This document shows positions 39,962-49,276 of a DNA stretch of 64,000 nt, one piece after another. The translations under genes were made by a program, and so were the position numbers. Under the pieces are notes generated by a model that worked only from the letters and a program-made list of their open reading frames with translations, was not told the origin of the DNA and did no database searches. The DNA is from Ardenticatenales bacterium (lineage in GTDB: Bacteria; Chloroflexota; Anaerolineae; Ardenticatenales; Ardenticatenaceae). The first letter of the stretch is position 1. The number at the start of each line of letters is the position of its first letter. The stretch spans positions 242,001 through 306,000 of the forward strand of contig JACKAZ010000004.1 in NCBI GenBank assembly GCA_020634795.1, given 5' to 3'.

Positions 39962-40186
39962 ATGGTGGCATACGCAACAGCCGTGCGCGCTACCGAGGTA
40001 CCGACCATCACGGCCCGCTCTGCCCTTGAGGAGAGGGTCATTGTCCGTACGGCGGCGCTAGAGCGCGGGGAACGTGCCGCCTATGGTGTCCGCGGCGAGG
40101 CGGTGATTCAAGTCGCCCTCGACATCGTGCAGCCGTGGCCCGCGGATATCTCTGAACTGCAGGTGACCCGTGATATACGGCCGTAA
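39962..40186 (+). CDS. Short ORF of unknown status
   Basis: Reads 74 residues from ATG 39962 (or 73 from GTG 39965, which has AAGGAG at a better distance of 5 bases). No family recognised; it ends VALDIVQPWPADISELQVTRDIRP. It begins soon after repeat copy 3. The preceding frame DFTEVPTGWSFELEL also looks protein-like, so this may be the tail of a gene disrupted by the repeat. From 40187 to 40360 no gene is seen, only an AAGCCTA/TAGGCTT inverted repeat. Confidence 0.3.
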   Translation: MVAYATAVRATEVPTITARSALEERVIVRTAALERGERAAYGVRGEAVIQVALDIVQPWPADISELQVTRDIRP

Positions 40187-40361
40187 AGCGAACGACGCAT
40201 CCCCGATGTACAAGCCTATAGGGTACACATCGTAGGCTTGGCTTCGCCATCGACAGCCCAGTCATTCTCAATAACGGTGCCGTTGAGCACAGTCGTAGCT
40301 CTCGCCCCTCGTTTCCGGCCCCCATATCGACGCTCGAACGCTATGAGGCGCGGGGCGTGGG

Positions 40362-40370
40362 TGCTATACT
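40362..40370 (+). promoter_or_regulatory. Extended -10 promoter (TGCTATACT) of the GH5 gene
   Basis: TGC-TATACT lies 43 bases upstream of the start codon, identical to those of mnmA, ftsH and uvrB. Confidence 0.6.
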
Positions 40371-40412
40371 TCTTCACAGATGTAAACGCCATTGTTCACG
40401 AAGGAGTGTACG

Positions 40413-42455
40413 ATGAACGTTCGACGCTTGGCACGACTACTCCCCTTGCTGCTCACTTTTTTCTGCCTCTTTACCCTTTCCCCACTTCCCACCGACGGAC
40501 AAGGACTGGACTTCGACATTCCGGGCGGCCACTTCTATAAGCAGGCCAACGGCCAGGGCGGTGCGGGCGATACCGGCTATGCCATCACCAACGAAGGCGG
40601 CATCCCCTTCTGGCGGGAGTATCAGCGGCTCGGTGGGCCAAATGTACTCGGCTATCCCGCCAGCCACCGCTTCAGTTACGATGGTTTTACCGTCCAGATC
40701 ATGCAGAAGGTCGTCTTTCAATGGCGGCCCGAGACGCAGAGCGTCGCTTTCCTCAATGTGCTGGACATTCTGCACGACCGAGGCAAAGATAGTTGGCTGC
40801 GCGTTCATCGGATGACGCCCGAGCCGTTCGACACCGCGCCCGATACGGGGCTGACATGGGAGCGGGTGAAGCAGCGTCATTGGGCCTTCCTCGACTGGAA
40901 TTCGGCGATCAGGGCACGTTACTGGGCCGATTCCGCCCCCTTGGAACATTTTGGCCTGCCGATGAGCTATGAGGATATGGGCAACGCCTATGTGGTTCGG
41001 GCACAGCGGGTCGTCTTCCAACAGTGGAAGGAAAACGTACCGTGGGCGCAGGCAGGGGAAATCACCCTCGCCAACGGGGGCGACCTGCTCAAAGAGGCGG
41101 GGATCATCACTGGCCCAGCGGTAGTGCCAAGCCTGCCTCCGACCGGCGGGAGCGGGGGGGGCGGCACGCCCGCCCGTCACGATTGGCGTGCCCCGGGCTT
41201 CGTTTCTGCCGTCGGGGGCCAGCTCTACGATCCCGACTGCCATCCGCTTCGCTCGGCGGGCATCAACGCGCCCAACTTGCTCTACCGACCGGGCCAGCAA
41301 GAGACGCTGGTATGGATGCGCGAGCACAATCTGCGCTGGGTACGTGTCTTCCTGACCGGTCACGAGCTGTCGCCCGATCTCGCGCCAGCGGACGCGGCCA
41401 GCGCGGCGGCGGCGTTGAACAGCTTCCTCGCGCAGGTCGAAGCGTTCAATGCGCAACATCCCCGCGATCAGGCGATCTATGTGCTAGTGAGTCTGACCGA
41501 CTACTACCCACTCGGCGTGCCGGGCGACCGCTACGCCTTCGATCATCCGACCTTCAGTGGTAGCCCTGTGTTGCCCGCGCCGTGGTACCGCGCGGGCGTA
41601 CGTGCCTTCGATTTCGATCAGGAGCACAACCAAGGGGTGCTGTACGGGATGCCCAACTACGAGGTCAACTACAAGCCGTGGGTCCAACAGATCGTGCCGA
41701 CCGCCGCGAACAGCCCCGCGCTGTTGGGCTGGCAGTTGGGCAACGAGCTGAAGGCCCGTGGCAGTCCGCGCAACAATATCACGTCGTCCCAAGCCTACGG
41801 TTGGTATCTCGCTTTCACGCAAGACATGGTGGATACAATTCGGGCGGCGGACCGTCAGCACATCATCGTGATGGGGGCGCAGTACATCGCGGAGCTGGTC
41901 GATTGGGAATATCGCCCCGACGGCCCCCCGATGGCCGAGCGCCTGCCAGAATACCGGAATCTGGTCAATCGGATGCTGAACGCCTGCGGCAACTACTGCT
42001 GGAACGTCTGGGGGCTGACGATCTACGACTTCAACCTCTATCCGTTCGACGATGCCAAACTCTTTGCCGAGGCGGGGGTCGCCAACATCGCCACCGAGCA
42101 CGGCTTCACACGCGGCACCCCCGAAGAAATGATGCAGCGCTTCGGCGGCGATCGGGCCGAGGCGGTGCGCAATGGCCTGGATCGTCCGTGGGTTGATCTG
42201 AACGGCCAGCTTCAGCCCCGCCAGTGGGGGGTGCGCGAGCTGGTGGATCGGGCACCGTTGGCCGCACTTTCGCCGTGGGGCTCGCCCGCGCCGGTCTTCG
42301 GCGCCGAATACGATACCGATGCGACACGCGGTATCACCGGCACGCCGGATGAAGGGCCGCTCTGGGCGGCGTGGATCGAGGTGGCGAACAGCTTGGAAGC
42401 GGCCAACCGAGCGGCGGGCGTCTCGGCAGCCTGCCAAGCGGTCACATCGCCGTAG
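40413..42455 (+). CDS. Secreted GH5-like glycoside hydrolase with N-terminal surface domain
   Basis: Encodes 680 residues. A signal peptide (1-29) precedes an N-terminal region (30-230) with two copies of a module common in Chloroflexota secreted proteins (NEGGIPFWREYQRLGGPNVLGYPAS and then HFGLPMSYEDMGNAYVVRAQ). After a Gly-rich linker comes a TIM-barrel domain (~260-665) of the GH5/mannanase type. The acid/base Glu445 follows Asn444 in LGNELKARG, and Glu562 in IATEHGF is the likely nucleophile. The substrate is probably a beta-mannan or beta-glucan, not resolved by sequence. AAGGAG lies 6 bases before the ATG at 40413. It has its own promoter and terminator. Confidence 0.82.
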   Translation: MNVRRLARLLPLLLTFFCLFTLSPLPTDGQGLDFDIPGGHFYKQANGQGGAGDTGYAITNEGGIPFWREYQRLGGPNVLGYPASHRFSYDGFTVQIMQKVVFQWRPETQSVAFLNVLDILHDRGKDSWLRVHRMTPEPFDTAPDTGLTWERVKQRHWAFLDWNSAIRARYWADSAPLEHFGLPMSYEDMGNAYVVRAQRVVFQQWKENVPWAQAGEITLANGGDLLKEAGIITGPAVVPSLPPTGGSGGGGTPARHDWRAPGFVSAVGGQLYDPDCHPLRSAGINAPNLLYRPGQQETLVWMREHNLRWVRVFLTGHELSPDLAPADAASAAAALNSFLAQVEAFNAQHPRDQAIYVLVSLTDYYPLGVPGDRYAFDHPTFSGSPVLPAPWYRAGVRAFDFDQEHNQGVLYGMPNYEVNYKPWVQQIVPTAANSPALLGWQLGNELKARGSPRNNITSSQAYGWYLAFTQDMVDTIRAADRQHIIVMGAQYIAELVDWEYRPDGPPMAERLPEYRNLVNRMLNACGNYCWNVWGLTIYDFNLYPFDDAKLFAEAGVANIATEHGFTRGTPEEMMQRFGGDRAEAVRNGLDRPWVDLNGQLQPRQWGVRELVDRAPLAALSPWGSPAPVFGAEYDTDATRGITGTPDEGPLWAAWIEVANSLEAANRAAGVSAACQAVTSP

Positions 42456-42466
42456 CGCAGCCACAA

Positions 42467-42505
42467 ACAGAGGGCGCATGGCGCTTGTGCCTGCGTCCTC
42501 TGTTG
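42467..42505 (+). terminator. Probable terminator of the GH5 gene
   Basis: ACAGAGG and an inner CGCA pair with TGCG and CCTCTGT across a ~12-base loop, followed by the T-rich TTGCTATCT. The T-run is weak. Confidence 0.5.
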
Positions 42506-42605
42506 CTATCTAACCAACGCCAGCCGACCGATGATGCGCCACAACGGCATCGTCGTTAAGGCGCTGCCCCGGCCCGACGTTTATCGACAAGCGCTGCGTT
42601 GCCGC

Positions 42606-43352
42606 TCAAACCCGCCATTCCTTGGCCCACCACTCGGCGTGTGGCATGCCACGGTCGAAGGCAGCGGCGATGATGGCCGCGCGGTCGATGGCTGTGCGGC
42701 GAAAGTCTACATTGATCTGGCCCGCGTTCACCGAGACGATTGCCCATTCAGCATAGGGCGGGTGGCGCAAGGTGCCGTCGGCGAACTGTTCGTAGGGCAT
42801 ACCCACGCTGCCCGGATTGACGAGCAGCGACCCCCCCAACTTCCGCAGCATGACGCGGTGGGTGTGGCCGCCCGCCATGACGGAGGCGCTGGCCCCTTCG
42901 AGCAACTCGGTCAGTGTCTCGTCATCGGTGCTGAGCCGGATGATCTCGCGGTTGGAGCGGGGTGAGCCGTGGTAGCCGAGGAAGGTGAGGCCATCCCCCA
43001 GTTGAAGCGCGACGGTGGGTTGGAAGCTTTGGGCGAACCGCTGCTCGTCCTTGCCGATTTGCGCGCGACACCACGCATCGATCTCAAGAAAGCGCTGCCA
43101 CTCTTCGTCGTCGCTCTCCGTTGTGTCGTCACTCTTCTGGTCGGGATGGGCGAAGCGTTCGTCGGTGTTGCCCATCACCACGGGGCAGCCGAGGGCTTCG
43201 ACCCGCTGCAAACAGTCGCGCGGCTGCGTCCCGGTGGCTGCCACGTCGCCCAGACAGACGATGCGGTCGACCGCCGCCCGTTCGACATCGGCCAGCACGG
43301 CTTCTAGTGCGATGAGGTTACCATGGATATCGGAGAGGAGGGCGAGGCGCAT
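42606..43352 (-). CDS. YfcE/MJ0936-type metallophosphoesterase
   Basis: Encodes 248 residues of the calcineurin-like phosphoesterase superfamily. The five metal motifs are in order: SDIHGN (7-12), CLGDVAATG (~38-46), VMGNTDE (~59-65), GYHGSP (~125-130) and GGHTHR (~160-165). Relatives cleave phosphodiesters or diadenosine polyphosphates; the substrate is unknown. Starts at ATG 43352. It is flanked by the GH5 gene (convergent) and a repeat-rich spacer. Confidence 0.92.
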   Translation of the reverse strand: MRLALLSDIHGNLIALEAVLADVERAAVDRIVCLGDVAATGTQPRDCLQRVEALGCPVVMGNTDERFAHPDQKSDDTTESDDEEWQRFLEIDAWCRAQIGKDEQRFAQSFQPTVALQLGDGLTFLGYHGSPRSNREIIRLSTDDETLTELLEGASASVMAGGHTHRVMLRKLGGSLLVNPGSVGMPYEQFADGTLRHPPYAEWAIVSVNAGQINVDFRRTAIDRAAIIAAAFDRGMPHAEWWAKEWRV

Positions 43353-43675
43353 GGGGGTGCTCGTTTCTGTAGGATTCTATTGGAAGGATTCGAGTTGTTT
43401 GCGCGGGTTGGGCGTGGAGAAGGGGCAATGGAATAAAATGACCTCTTTTGGGGGCTGCGCGCCGTGTTGGGAGTCGCTCCTACCGTTGTGGGTTCTGTCG
43501 TTAAGCGATAGATAGGTGACGGAGCAGTCTGAATAGCGCCGACACCATCTGGAGCTGTGACACAAACTCGAAGAGTCAACGGGTGCGTTGGAGCGCAAAT
43601 GCCTCACATGCATGCCCACCTCGGCAGACGTTGTTGCTGGAAAGGAGAGAGGGAGATCACCTGCCGGTGGGCGAG
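43353..43675. other. Intergenic, no gene supported
   Basis: Readings across this stretch are not family-like. It leads into a repeat cluster. Confidence 0.5.
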
Positions 43676-43677
43676 GC

Positions 43678-43840
43678 GGGCGGGCACAAGGCCCGCCCAC
43701 ATGGGCTTGGGAACAACGAGACAATATTTGCGTACGCCGCGCGCACCCAGACCCGCCCCTACATGGGCTTGGGAACAACACATCAACTCGGTTCGCGCTG
43801 TGCCCATTCGGGCCCGCCCCTACATGGGCTTGGGGAAAGA
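43678..43840. repeat. REP-like hairpin followed by a ~60-bp-period repeat cluster
   Basis: A GGGCGGGC-ACAAG-GCCCGCCC hairpin (43678-43698) starts three copies of CCCGCCC(CT)ACATGGGCTTG, then GGAA, at 43692, 43752 and 43813, with unrelated ~32-base sequences between them. Confidence 0.8.
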
Positions 43841-43898
43841 CAAGGGTATGTCGGGTCACCCGCCAGGGGTGCTCGCCCAAGGTCGCGTTACGCCGTTG

Positions 43899-44069
43899 AT
43901 ACCCATTCTCATAGACAATTGTGGATGTGGAATTGACGGTGTAACCGTGGGGCGGGGATTAAAATCCCCGCTGGAGGGCCTGTCGGCCAAGGGGCCTGCG
44001 CAGGCAGGCCCCTGCTTGGCTGTTACCATTGATCTACGTTGCACATTCAACCTTCCGATTTGGTATGAC
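43899..44069 (+). repeat. Dispersed ~170 bp palindrome-rich element, copy 4
   Basis: From ATACCCATTCTCATAGACAA to TTTGGTATGACA; same element as at 1937, 20062 and 39727, with the internal GCAGG unit arranged as GCGCAGGCAGG. Confidence 0.9.
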
Positions 44070-44150
44070 AATCGTATCGTCATTCCTCTGCATTGCGAAA
44101 GGTATGAGACCCTATCAGTATCAAACAAATCACTCTACCGCTTGACCGCC

Positions 44151-45164
44151 TCACCGCTCCCACACCTCGCTCTGCGGATACCAATCCCACCAGGCCTGCC
44201 AGTGCATCAGCCGGCCCGCCACGCTTTGCAGCGCCTGCCCCTCGCCCGCCACCACGCGCCCCGTGGCACCGTCCCACGCCGTGCCCGTTGCACTGTCACG
44301 GAGCAGACCATCGTCGTCCAGCGCGATCTCATCGCCCTGCGCGGGGGATCGCCAGAGCCATGCCTCGCCGATGTCATCGCCCGCCACGACCAACAGCGCT
44401 GTCCCATCGAGGCGAGCATTGATGAGCCGCGCCTCGGCGATGGTTTCCAGCGGGAAGGCGATGGCCGTGCCATTGTTGTTCGCAACGCCGATCACATAGC
44501 CGTGCGCGGTGGGGGAGAAGGGCGGCTCGGCGGTGGCACCGACTTCGGGCAGCGCGAAGGTGGGGGGATGGATCGTGGCATCGGGCGGAATCAGCACCGT
44601 GCTATCGGGGTAGGTTGCCAGCCACTCGCTCCACGGCATCTGCTGGCTGGCTACCAACGAGAGCACCGTCCCTGACAGGGGGCCGCTGACCGCCTGGGCG
44701 CGGCTTTGGGGCCAGAGCGATTCCGTCTCGCGATCATAGAGCACCAGCGCCTCGTCCAGCACATCGCCGCTCAGACCAAAAGAGAGTGTTTGAGGCCCGT
44801 CGTCCGTCTCCACCAGCCGCGACGCAACGATGCCACTGTTGCAAAGCGGGCAAAAGGTGACGACGATCGGCTCGCCGCCCAGCGTATCGTTGGCGACTTC
44901 GTGACGGGCCAACAGATCGACCGGATAGGCCCGCGCTTCCTCCCCTACCACGACACCCAGCACCAGATCGTGCGGCGCGACCCACGACGCTGCCTCGGCG
45001 GCAGAAAGGGGGGGGATTTGGTCGAGCACCTCGATTCCGTCCCGTGGGAAAACGCGCTCGAACGCCAACGGCTCGGCGGAGGGTGCGGGCGGCGGGGAAG
45101 TGGCGGCGCGGCAACCCAAGCTCAGGAACAAGAGGCCGAGTACGAGGAGCCGTTGCATAGTCAT
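44151..45164 (-). CDS. DUF3179 lipoprotein
   Basis: Encodes 337 residues. A lipoprotein signal (LGLLFLSLGC, Cys18) precedes a DUF3179 domain: IPPLSAAEAASWVAPHDLVL, GEEARAYPVDLLARHEVAND, then GGEPIVVTFCPLCNSGI with its CPLC pair, FGLSGDVLDEALVLYDRETES, and W-P-Q/SG blocks further on. DUF3179 has no established function; the CxxC and conserved His suggest metal or redox chemistry outside the membrane. The ATG directly follows the stop of the antiporter-like gene upstream, so it is the last gene of that operon. An ATG two codons later (45158) is also possible. Confidence 0.9.
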   Translation of the reverse strand: MTMQRLLVLGLLFLSLGCRAATSPPPAPSAEPLAFERVFPRDGIEVLDQIPPLSAAEAASWVAPHDLVLGVVVGEEARAYPVDLLARHEVANDTLGGEPIVVTFCPLCNSGIVASRLVETDDGPQTLSFGLSGDVLDEALVLYDRETESLWPQSRAQAVSGPLSGTVLSLVASQQMPWSEWLATYPDSTVLIPPDATIHPPTFALPEVGATAEPPFSPTAHGYVIGVANNNGTAIAFPLETIAEARLINARLDGTALLVVAGDDIGEAWLWRSPAQGDEIALDDDGLLRDSATGTAWDGATGRVVAGEGQALQSVAGRLMHWQAWWDWYPQSEVWER

Positions 45165-46547
45165 CTAGAAATTGGCAGATCGGACGAAGAAGTCGATCAG
45201 TACGTTGAAGCGTTGTGGCGCGGTACCCACGAAGATCGAGAATAGCGTTAGGGCCATGAGCAGGGCGACCACCACGGGGCTTTCGGGCGTGACCGTTTCT
45301 AGGCGATCATCCGCCTGTTCGGCGGGTGACATGATGACGAGGAAGGCGCGCAACACCGCCGCGACCCCCAACACACTGGCGATCACCACCGCCCAAAGCC
45401 AAAGATTGTTTTGTTCGGTCAGCAGCCGCAAGATGGCCCAGTGGCTGGGGAAGCTGGCGGTGAGTGGTACGCCGATCAGCGCCATGGTGCCGAAGCCGAA
45501 GGCCAAGATCGTGAGCGGGAAACGGCTGCCCAGACCCCGCAGCGCCGAAAAGTGGAGCGATGTGGCGTGATGGCGAAGGGCTGCCAGCGCACTGCCCGAA
45601 AGAAGGAGGCTGAGCATCCGCGTGCCGATAGCGAAGAGCGCCGCCGCGCGGGCAAAGGTGCTGTTGATGCTCAGTGCCAACAGGATATAGCCCAAATCGA
45701 TCAGCACCACGTAGGACCACAACCGGCCCAAATGGTTCTCGCTGAGCGCCAGCAGCCCACCGAAGACGACCAGCAGCACCCCCGCCGCGAACAGGGCTTG
45801 CAAAAATTGTTCGTCGTGGGCCAACCAACTGTAGCGGCCCAACAGCTCGAACAAGATCACCAGATAGCTGCCCCCCATGCCTGCCACCAGCCATGCTGCA
45901 ATGAGTGGCGGCCCATCTTCCGCCACCTGCGGCAGCCAGGCGTGGAAGGGGACCACGGCCAACATCAGCGCGAAGCTCAACCCCAACATCAGCGCGATCC
46001 AGGTGATCGGCACGGCCAGATCGGGTTGGTAGCTCTGTTGCTCGATGAGTGTCGCCGCGATCAGGAAGGAGGGCAGTGCTAACACAGTCAGCACCAGCAA
46101 ACGGGTGGCGGCGCGCGTATTGGTGGCGGCACCCGCCTGCACCAGCAGAATCATTACCAACCAGGCCAGCTTCAGGATGATGACGCTGATCACCAACTGC
46201 TGATTGAAGAGGGCCGCGGCCAGCAGCCCATAGACGAGGAGCAGCACCGGAAAGGCGGTCCACCCCTGCGGGATGCGGGCAAAGAAAAGCAGCGCGAAGG
46301 CCAGCCAGCCCGCCAGCAGCACCAGCAACCCGCGCCCCAATTCGCTGAGTCCCAGTGGGCGGCCCAGCAGGGCCATCGGTTCAATGGGGGGGCGCAGCAC
46401 CAACCAGAGCGCGACCACCGCAAGGGTCGCGGCCCCCAACAGCGCTGCGGGCAGTGCCTGCCGACGCAGCAGATAGACGAGGGGCGCGACAAGGAAGGGC
46501 AGCCAGATCGGCAACGTCAGCGGCAGCCACTGGATCAATAGGCTCAT
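45165..46547 (-). CDS. Complex I-like proton-antiporter subunit (NuoM/NuoN/HyfF type)
   Basis: Encodes 460 residues with about 13-14 hydrophobic helices. Proton_antipo_M features: conserved charged residues inside helices, and the block VVPFHAWLPQVAEDGPPLIAAWL that corresponds to the PFHxWLPxAH signature of Nuo/Mrp antiporter subunits (the final His is Asp-Gly here). GVPLTASFPSHWAILR matches the later G-PxxxxFxxK/H block. The start at 46547 overlaps the upstream gene by 4 bases (ATGA); longer frames are not conserved. No NADH-binding, hydrogenase or quinone-reducing subunit is nearby. Confidence 0.82.
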   Translation of the reverse strand: MSLLIQWLPLTLPIWLPFLVAPLVYLLRRQALPAALLGAATLAVVALWLVLRPPIEPMALLGRPLGLSELGRGLLVLLAGWLAFALLFFARIPQGWTAFPVLLLVYGLLAAALFNQQLVISVIILKLAWLVMILLVQAGAATNTRAATRLLVLTVLALPSFLIAATLIEQQSYQPDLAVPITWIALMLGLSFALMLAVVPFHAWLPQVAEDGPPLIAAWLVAGMGGSYLVILFELLGRYSWLAHDEQFLQALFAAGVLLVVFGGLLALSENHLGRLWSYVVLIDLGYILLALSINSTFARAAALFAIGTRMLSLLLSGSALAALRHHATSLHFSALRGLGSRFPLTILAFGFGTMALIGVPLTASFPSHWAILRLLTEQNNLWLWAVVIASVLGVAAVLRAFLVIMSPAEQADDRLETVTPESPVVVALLMALTLFSIFVGTAPQRFNVLIDFFVRSANF

Positions 46548-47299
46548 GCCAGCACCTCGCCGTTGGTGGCGTTGTAATCTGCGGGCGCGTCGTTCAAGGT
46601 CGCGACCGCCTCCGCCAACGCTTCGGGGCTGCTGGGGTCTTGCCACGCTTGCTCCGCCAGCCACGCCTCGATCATTGGCATATGCTTGACAACCGCCAAG
46701 TAGGAGGTGGTGAGGGCAACCGCGATATTCGCAATGCCCAACAGTGCGGCGACGGCCAAGCCGGGCTCCAGCGGGGTATAGAGCAACTCAAAGCCGTTCT
46801 GGAAGACGAGCAGTCCCACGCCCGTTTTCAGCGGATCGCGGGTTAACATAATGGTGACAATGCCGAAAATGATGACCCAGAGTGCCACGATGACTGTCAC
46901 CCGTGGGACGACTAGGCTGCTGAGCAGGGATTCGGGCAGTGAAAAAATGACCAAAGCGATCAGCACGAGGGTCAGCAAGCGGAAGGGCAGGCCCAGCGGG
47001 AAGATGGCGCGGTTGCGTTGGAACCACTCTCGCCCCCCTTCGACCCGTTTCAGGGCGTTGTCCACATGTTGCCCACTCCAAAAGAGCAGCAGCGTCACGA
47101 CCACGCCAACCAGCAGCTTGATCAGCGTCATTTCCGGCGGCAATTGGAGCGCCAGCAGTGCGGTGACAAAGAAGTATTGCACCAGCAAGCTGATCAAGGT
47201 CAAGCGCCAATCTTGTGTCATGGCGACAATCGCCGCACTGACAGCCAGCGAAACCCCGATCAGAATGAGGGGGAGCGAGGTCAATAGCTCAAGAATCAT
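46544..47299 (-). CDS. NuoK/HyfE-like membrane subunit
   Basis: Encodes 251 residues. About six hydrophobic helices occupy 1-215, and the last ~35 residues are soluble and acidic. Helices from 135 on (IVTIMLTRDPLKTGVGLLVFQNGFELL) resemble NuoK/MnhC/HyfE, including the Lys/Gln-Asn positions in GLLVFQNG. In complex I-like machines this type sits between the large antiporter subunits. It lies 10 bases after the first antiporter gene and overlaps the next by 4. Confidence 0.72.
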   Translation of the reverse strand: MILELLTSLPLILIGVSLAVSAAIVAMTQDWRLTLISLLVQYFFVTALLALQLPPEMTLIKLLVGVVVTLLLFWSGQHVDNALKRVEGGREWFQRNRAIFPLGLPFRLLTLVLIALVIFSLPESLLSSLVVPRVTVIVALWVIIFGIVTIMLTRDPLKTGVGLLVFQNGFELLYTPLEPGLAVAALLGIANIAVALTTSYLAVVKHMPMIEAWLAEQAWQDPSSPEALAEAVATLNDAPADYNATNGEVLA

Positions 47300-47309
47300 C
47301 GTCCATCAC

Positions 47310-48881
47310 CTACCGTGGAAGCAGCAGGATCAACGCCAGTAGCAGGAAGAGGACCAGCCAGCCGTAATTCTCCCCTTCGAGCAGCAACATCACGCTGCGC
47401 ACCGCCCCGATCAGGAGCTGCGACAGGCGATTGAGGCCGCGCCAGAGCCAACCGAAAGAGAGCAGGCGGGCGCTGCTGTCCAAGAGCGCGCGCAGGGGGG
47501 CCAGCCGTTCGCGGATTTGCCAGAGCCACAGCCCGCCTGCCCAGCCCAGAACTGGCAGCGACCACTGCTCTGCCCACGAGGCACTGATGGCTTGATGGGG
47601 CAACGGGGGCCGAATGCCCCAGAGGGCGGCAACGAGCGGAATGCTGAGCAGCACCAAAATGCCGCCACCCACCCAACGGGACGGGTGGGTCGGTTCGACT
47701 TGTTCGGGGATCAGCCAATGACCATAGGCGACCACCGTCGTCATCAGCCCAATGATACCCAAAGCCAATAACCCTTGCTCGCCCCGTTGCCACGCACTGC
47801 CGCTGACCCTACTCAACACGGGCCACGCGGCGCTGAGCGGTCCGCCGAGCAGCATCAGCACGGCCACCGCGCTGGGGAGCTGTCCGTAGTGACGGGCATC
47901 GAGGCGACCGCCGTGGAAGGCGAGGGCACCCAGCGCCAGCGAGCCTGCCCAAGCGGCGGCCACGGCTTCGCCTTGGTAACCCCACGCCCACGCCCAAAGC
48001 ACCCAGGCGGCTTGGCTGGCGGTGAGCATCATCATCCGTTGGCTCGGTTGGCGGAGGCGCCACGCCACCCAGCCCGCCAATGCCACCCCCACGGCGGCGA
48101 AGACGGCGAGTGCCTCTGGCGCGGCCAACGCTTGCTCGCCCATGAATTGGGGGAGACGCGCCAGCCACAGCCCACCGATACCCACTGTGACAAGTGGCAT
48201 CATTACCATGACCCGTTGGGGCAACGGCTCGTCCGCCAAGACGAAGAGCGAGAAGGGGAGCGGGGCCATGCGGAAGATGACGGCCCCCAGCAGCGCCAGA
48301 GAAAGCCAAGATGAGGTCGAGGCAACGCCAAGCCCTTCCTGCCATTGCAGGATCAGCGCAACCAAGATCAGTAGGTCGGAGAACAGTACCTGCGGGAAGA
48401 GGGTGCCAAGCCAGCGTGGGCGGCCCACCATGCCCAGGCCATAGAGAAGGGCAGTGTCGACGACCAGAATCGCGCCCATCCAGCCGATCAGCGTGTCGGC
48501 AAATGAGAGCGCGAAGAGGCCACCCATCACCCCAATTAAACTGGCCTGATACTCGCGGCTGGCGAGTGGTTCTGCTTCATCCAGACTCCCCACCAGTGCC
48601 CCGAGTCCAACCAAGCCAGATAAGATCAGGAAGGCGCGGCCCAAGTCGTCGATGCGGTAGCGGAGCGGGACGACCGAGGTAACATTGGCGCCCCACATCT
48701 CGCTCACCCATTCGCTCGGGGTGGTGGCCGCGATCAGCAGCGCGAAAACAAAGAGCACCACGGCAAAGAGCAGAACGACCAGCGCATAGCGGCGCTGGGG
48801 AAGCCAGGGACCCATACGGGGAATCGCCAGCGCCCCGAATAAGGATAAGATTGTCGGCCAGACGATAAGAGGTGGCGGCAT
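47310..48881 (-). CDS. Complex I-like proton-antiporter subunit (NuoL/NuoM/HyfB type)
   Basis: Encodes 523 residues with about 14 hydrophobic helices; first gene of the operon. SFADTLIGWMGAILVVDTALLYGLGM and MAPLPFSLFVLADEPLPQRVMV correspond to antiporter helices 5 and 7-8, but the canonical H-W-L-P-x-A-H signature is degenerate. The C-terminal region carries a lateral-helix-like amphipathic stretch (WLWRGLNRLSQLLIGAV). The ATG at 48881 is chosen because a promoter lies 45 bases upstream; a longer frame to 49097 runs through that promoter. The ribosome-binding signal is weak. Together with the next two genes it forms an antiporter trio. Confidence 0.72.
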   Translation of the reverse strand: MPPPLIVWPTILSLFGALAIPRMGPWLPQRRYALVVLLFAVVLFVFALLIAATTPSEWVSEMWGANVTSVVPLRYRIDDLGRAFLILSGLVGLGALVGSLDEAEPLASREYQASLIGVMGGLFALSFADTLIGWMGAILVVDTALLYGLGMVGRPRWLGTLFPQVLFSDLLILVALILQWQEGLGVASTSSWLSLALLGAVIFRMAPLPFSLFVLADEPLPQRVMVMMPLVTVGIGGLWLARLPQFMGEQALAAPEALAVFAAVGVALAGWVAWRLRQPSQRMMMLTASQAAWVLWAWAWGYQGEAVAAAWAGSLALGALAFHGGRLDARHYGQLPSAVAVLMLLGGPLSAAWPVLSRVSGSAWQRGEQGLLALGIIGLMTTVVAYGHWLIPEQVEPTHPSRWVGGGILVLLSIPLVAALWGIRPPLPHQAISASWAEQWSLPVLGWAGGLWLWQIRERLAPLRALLDSSARLLSFGWLWRGLNRLSQLLIGAVRSVMLLLEGENYGWLVLFLLLALILLLPR

Positions 48882-48913
48882 GGATCGACGTGAATAAAGC
48901 GTGTTGATTCCGT

Positions 48914-48932
48914 TAGTGAACGTGTCACTATA
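48914..48932 (-). promoter_or_regulatory. -10 box overlapped by a perfect palindrome (operator candidate)
   Basis: The palindrome TAGTGA-ACGTG-TCACTA (48914-48930) overlaps the minus-strand extended -10 TGG-TATAGT (TATAGT at 48927-48932) of the antiporter operon. A repressor binding there would block transcription. Confidence 0.55.
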
Positions 48933-49276
48933 CCACAGCACCCCCTGAACTACCAAAGGTACCTTCGCTTTTTCAAGCGTCGCGCCACGCTGAGAACACC
49001 CCCCCGCTCGGTTGCCTAGAGTGGCGCAGCAGGCGGGGGAGGCAACGCTGCTGCTGTAAGGGCGTCTCTGGCTGCCAATCGAAGGCACGGATATCATGAC
49101 CTTGCGCCACGCACCACGCCTTGTCTTTCTGCGTCTCGTCGCCCGCCTTGTGAGGCTTGGCGTTGGTTAAGGTGGGCCAATCCTGTCGTGCATCACTGCC
49201 GCGCTTACGCTCGATGCGACGGTTCGGTGCGTTTGATAAAATGAAAGAGATGTTTTATAAAACTGAAACAAATGGG
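48933..49276. other. Intergenic between divergent operons, no gene seen
   Basis: Readings here are short and not family-like. AT content rises sharply after ~49240 toward the DUF2089 promoter. Confidence 0.5.

Noticed and set aside
43692..43840. Possible short CRISPR array: three ~28-bp repeats with ~32-bp variable spacers
   Set aside because: The repeats match the REP-like hairpin end (CCCGCCCCTAC) and an adjoining CATGGGCTTGGG sequence, differ among themselves, and no cas genes are present in the window.
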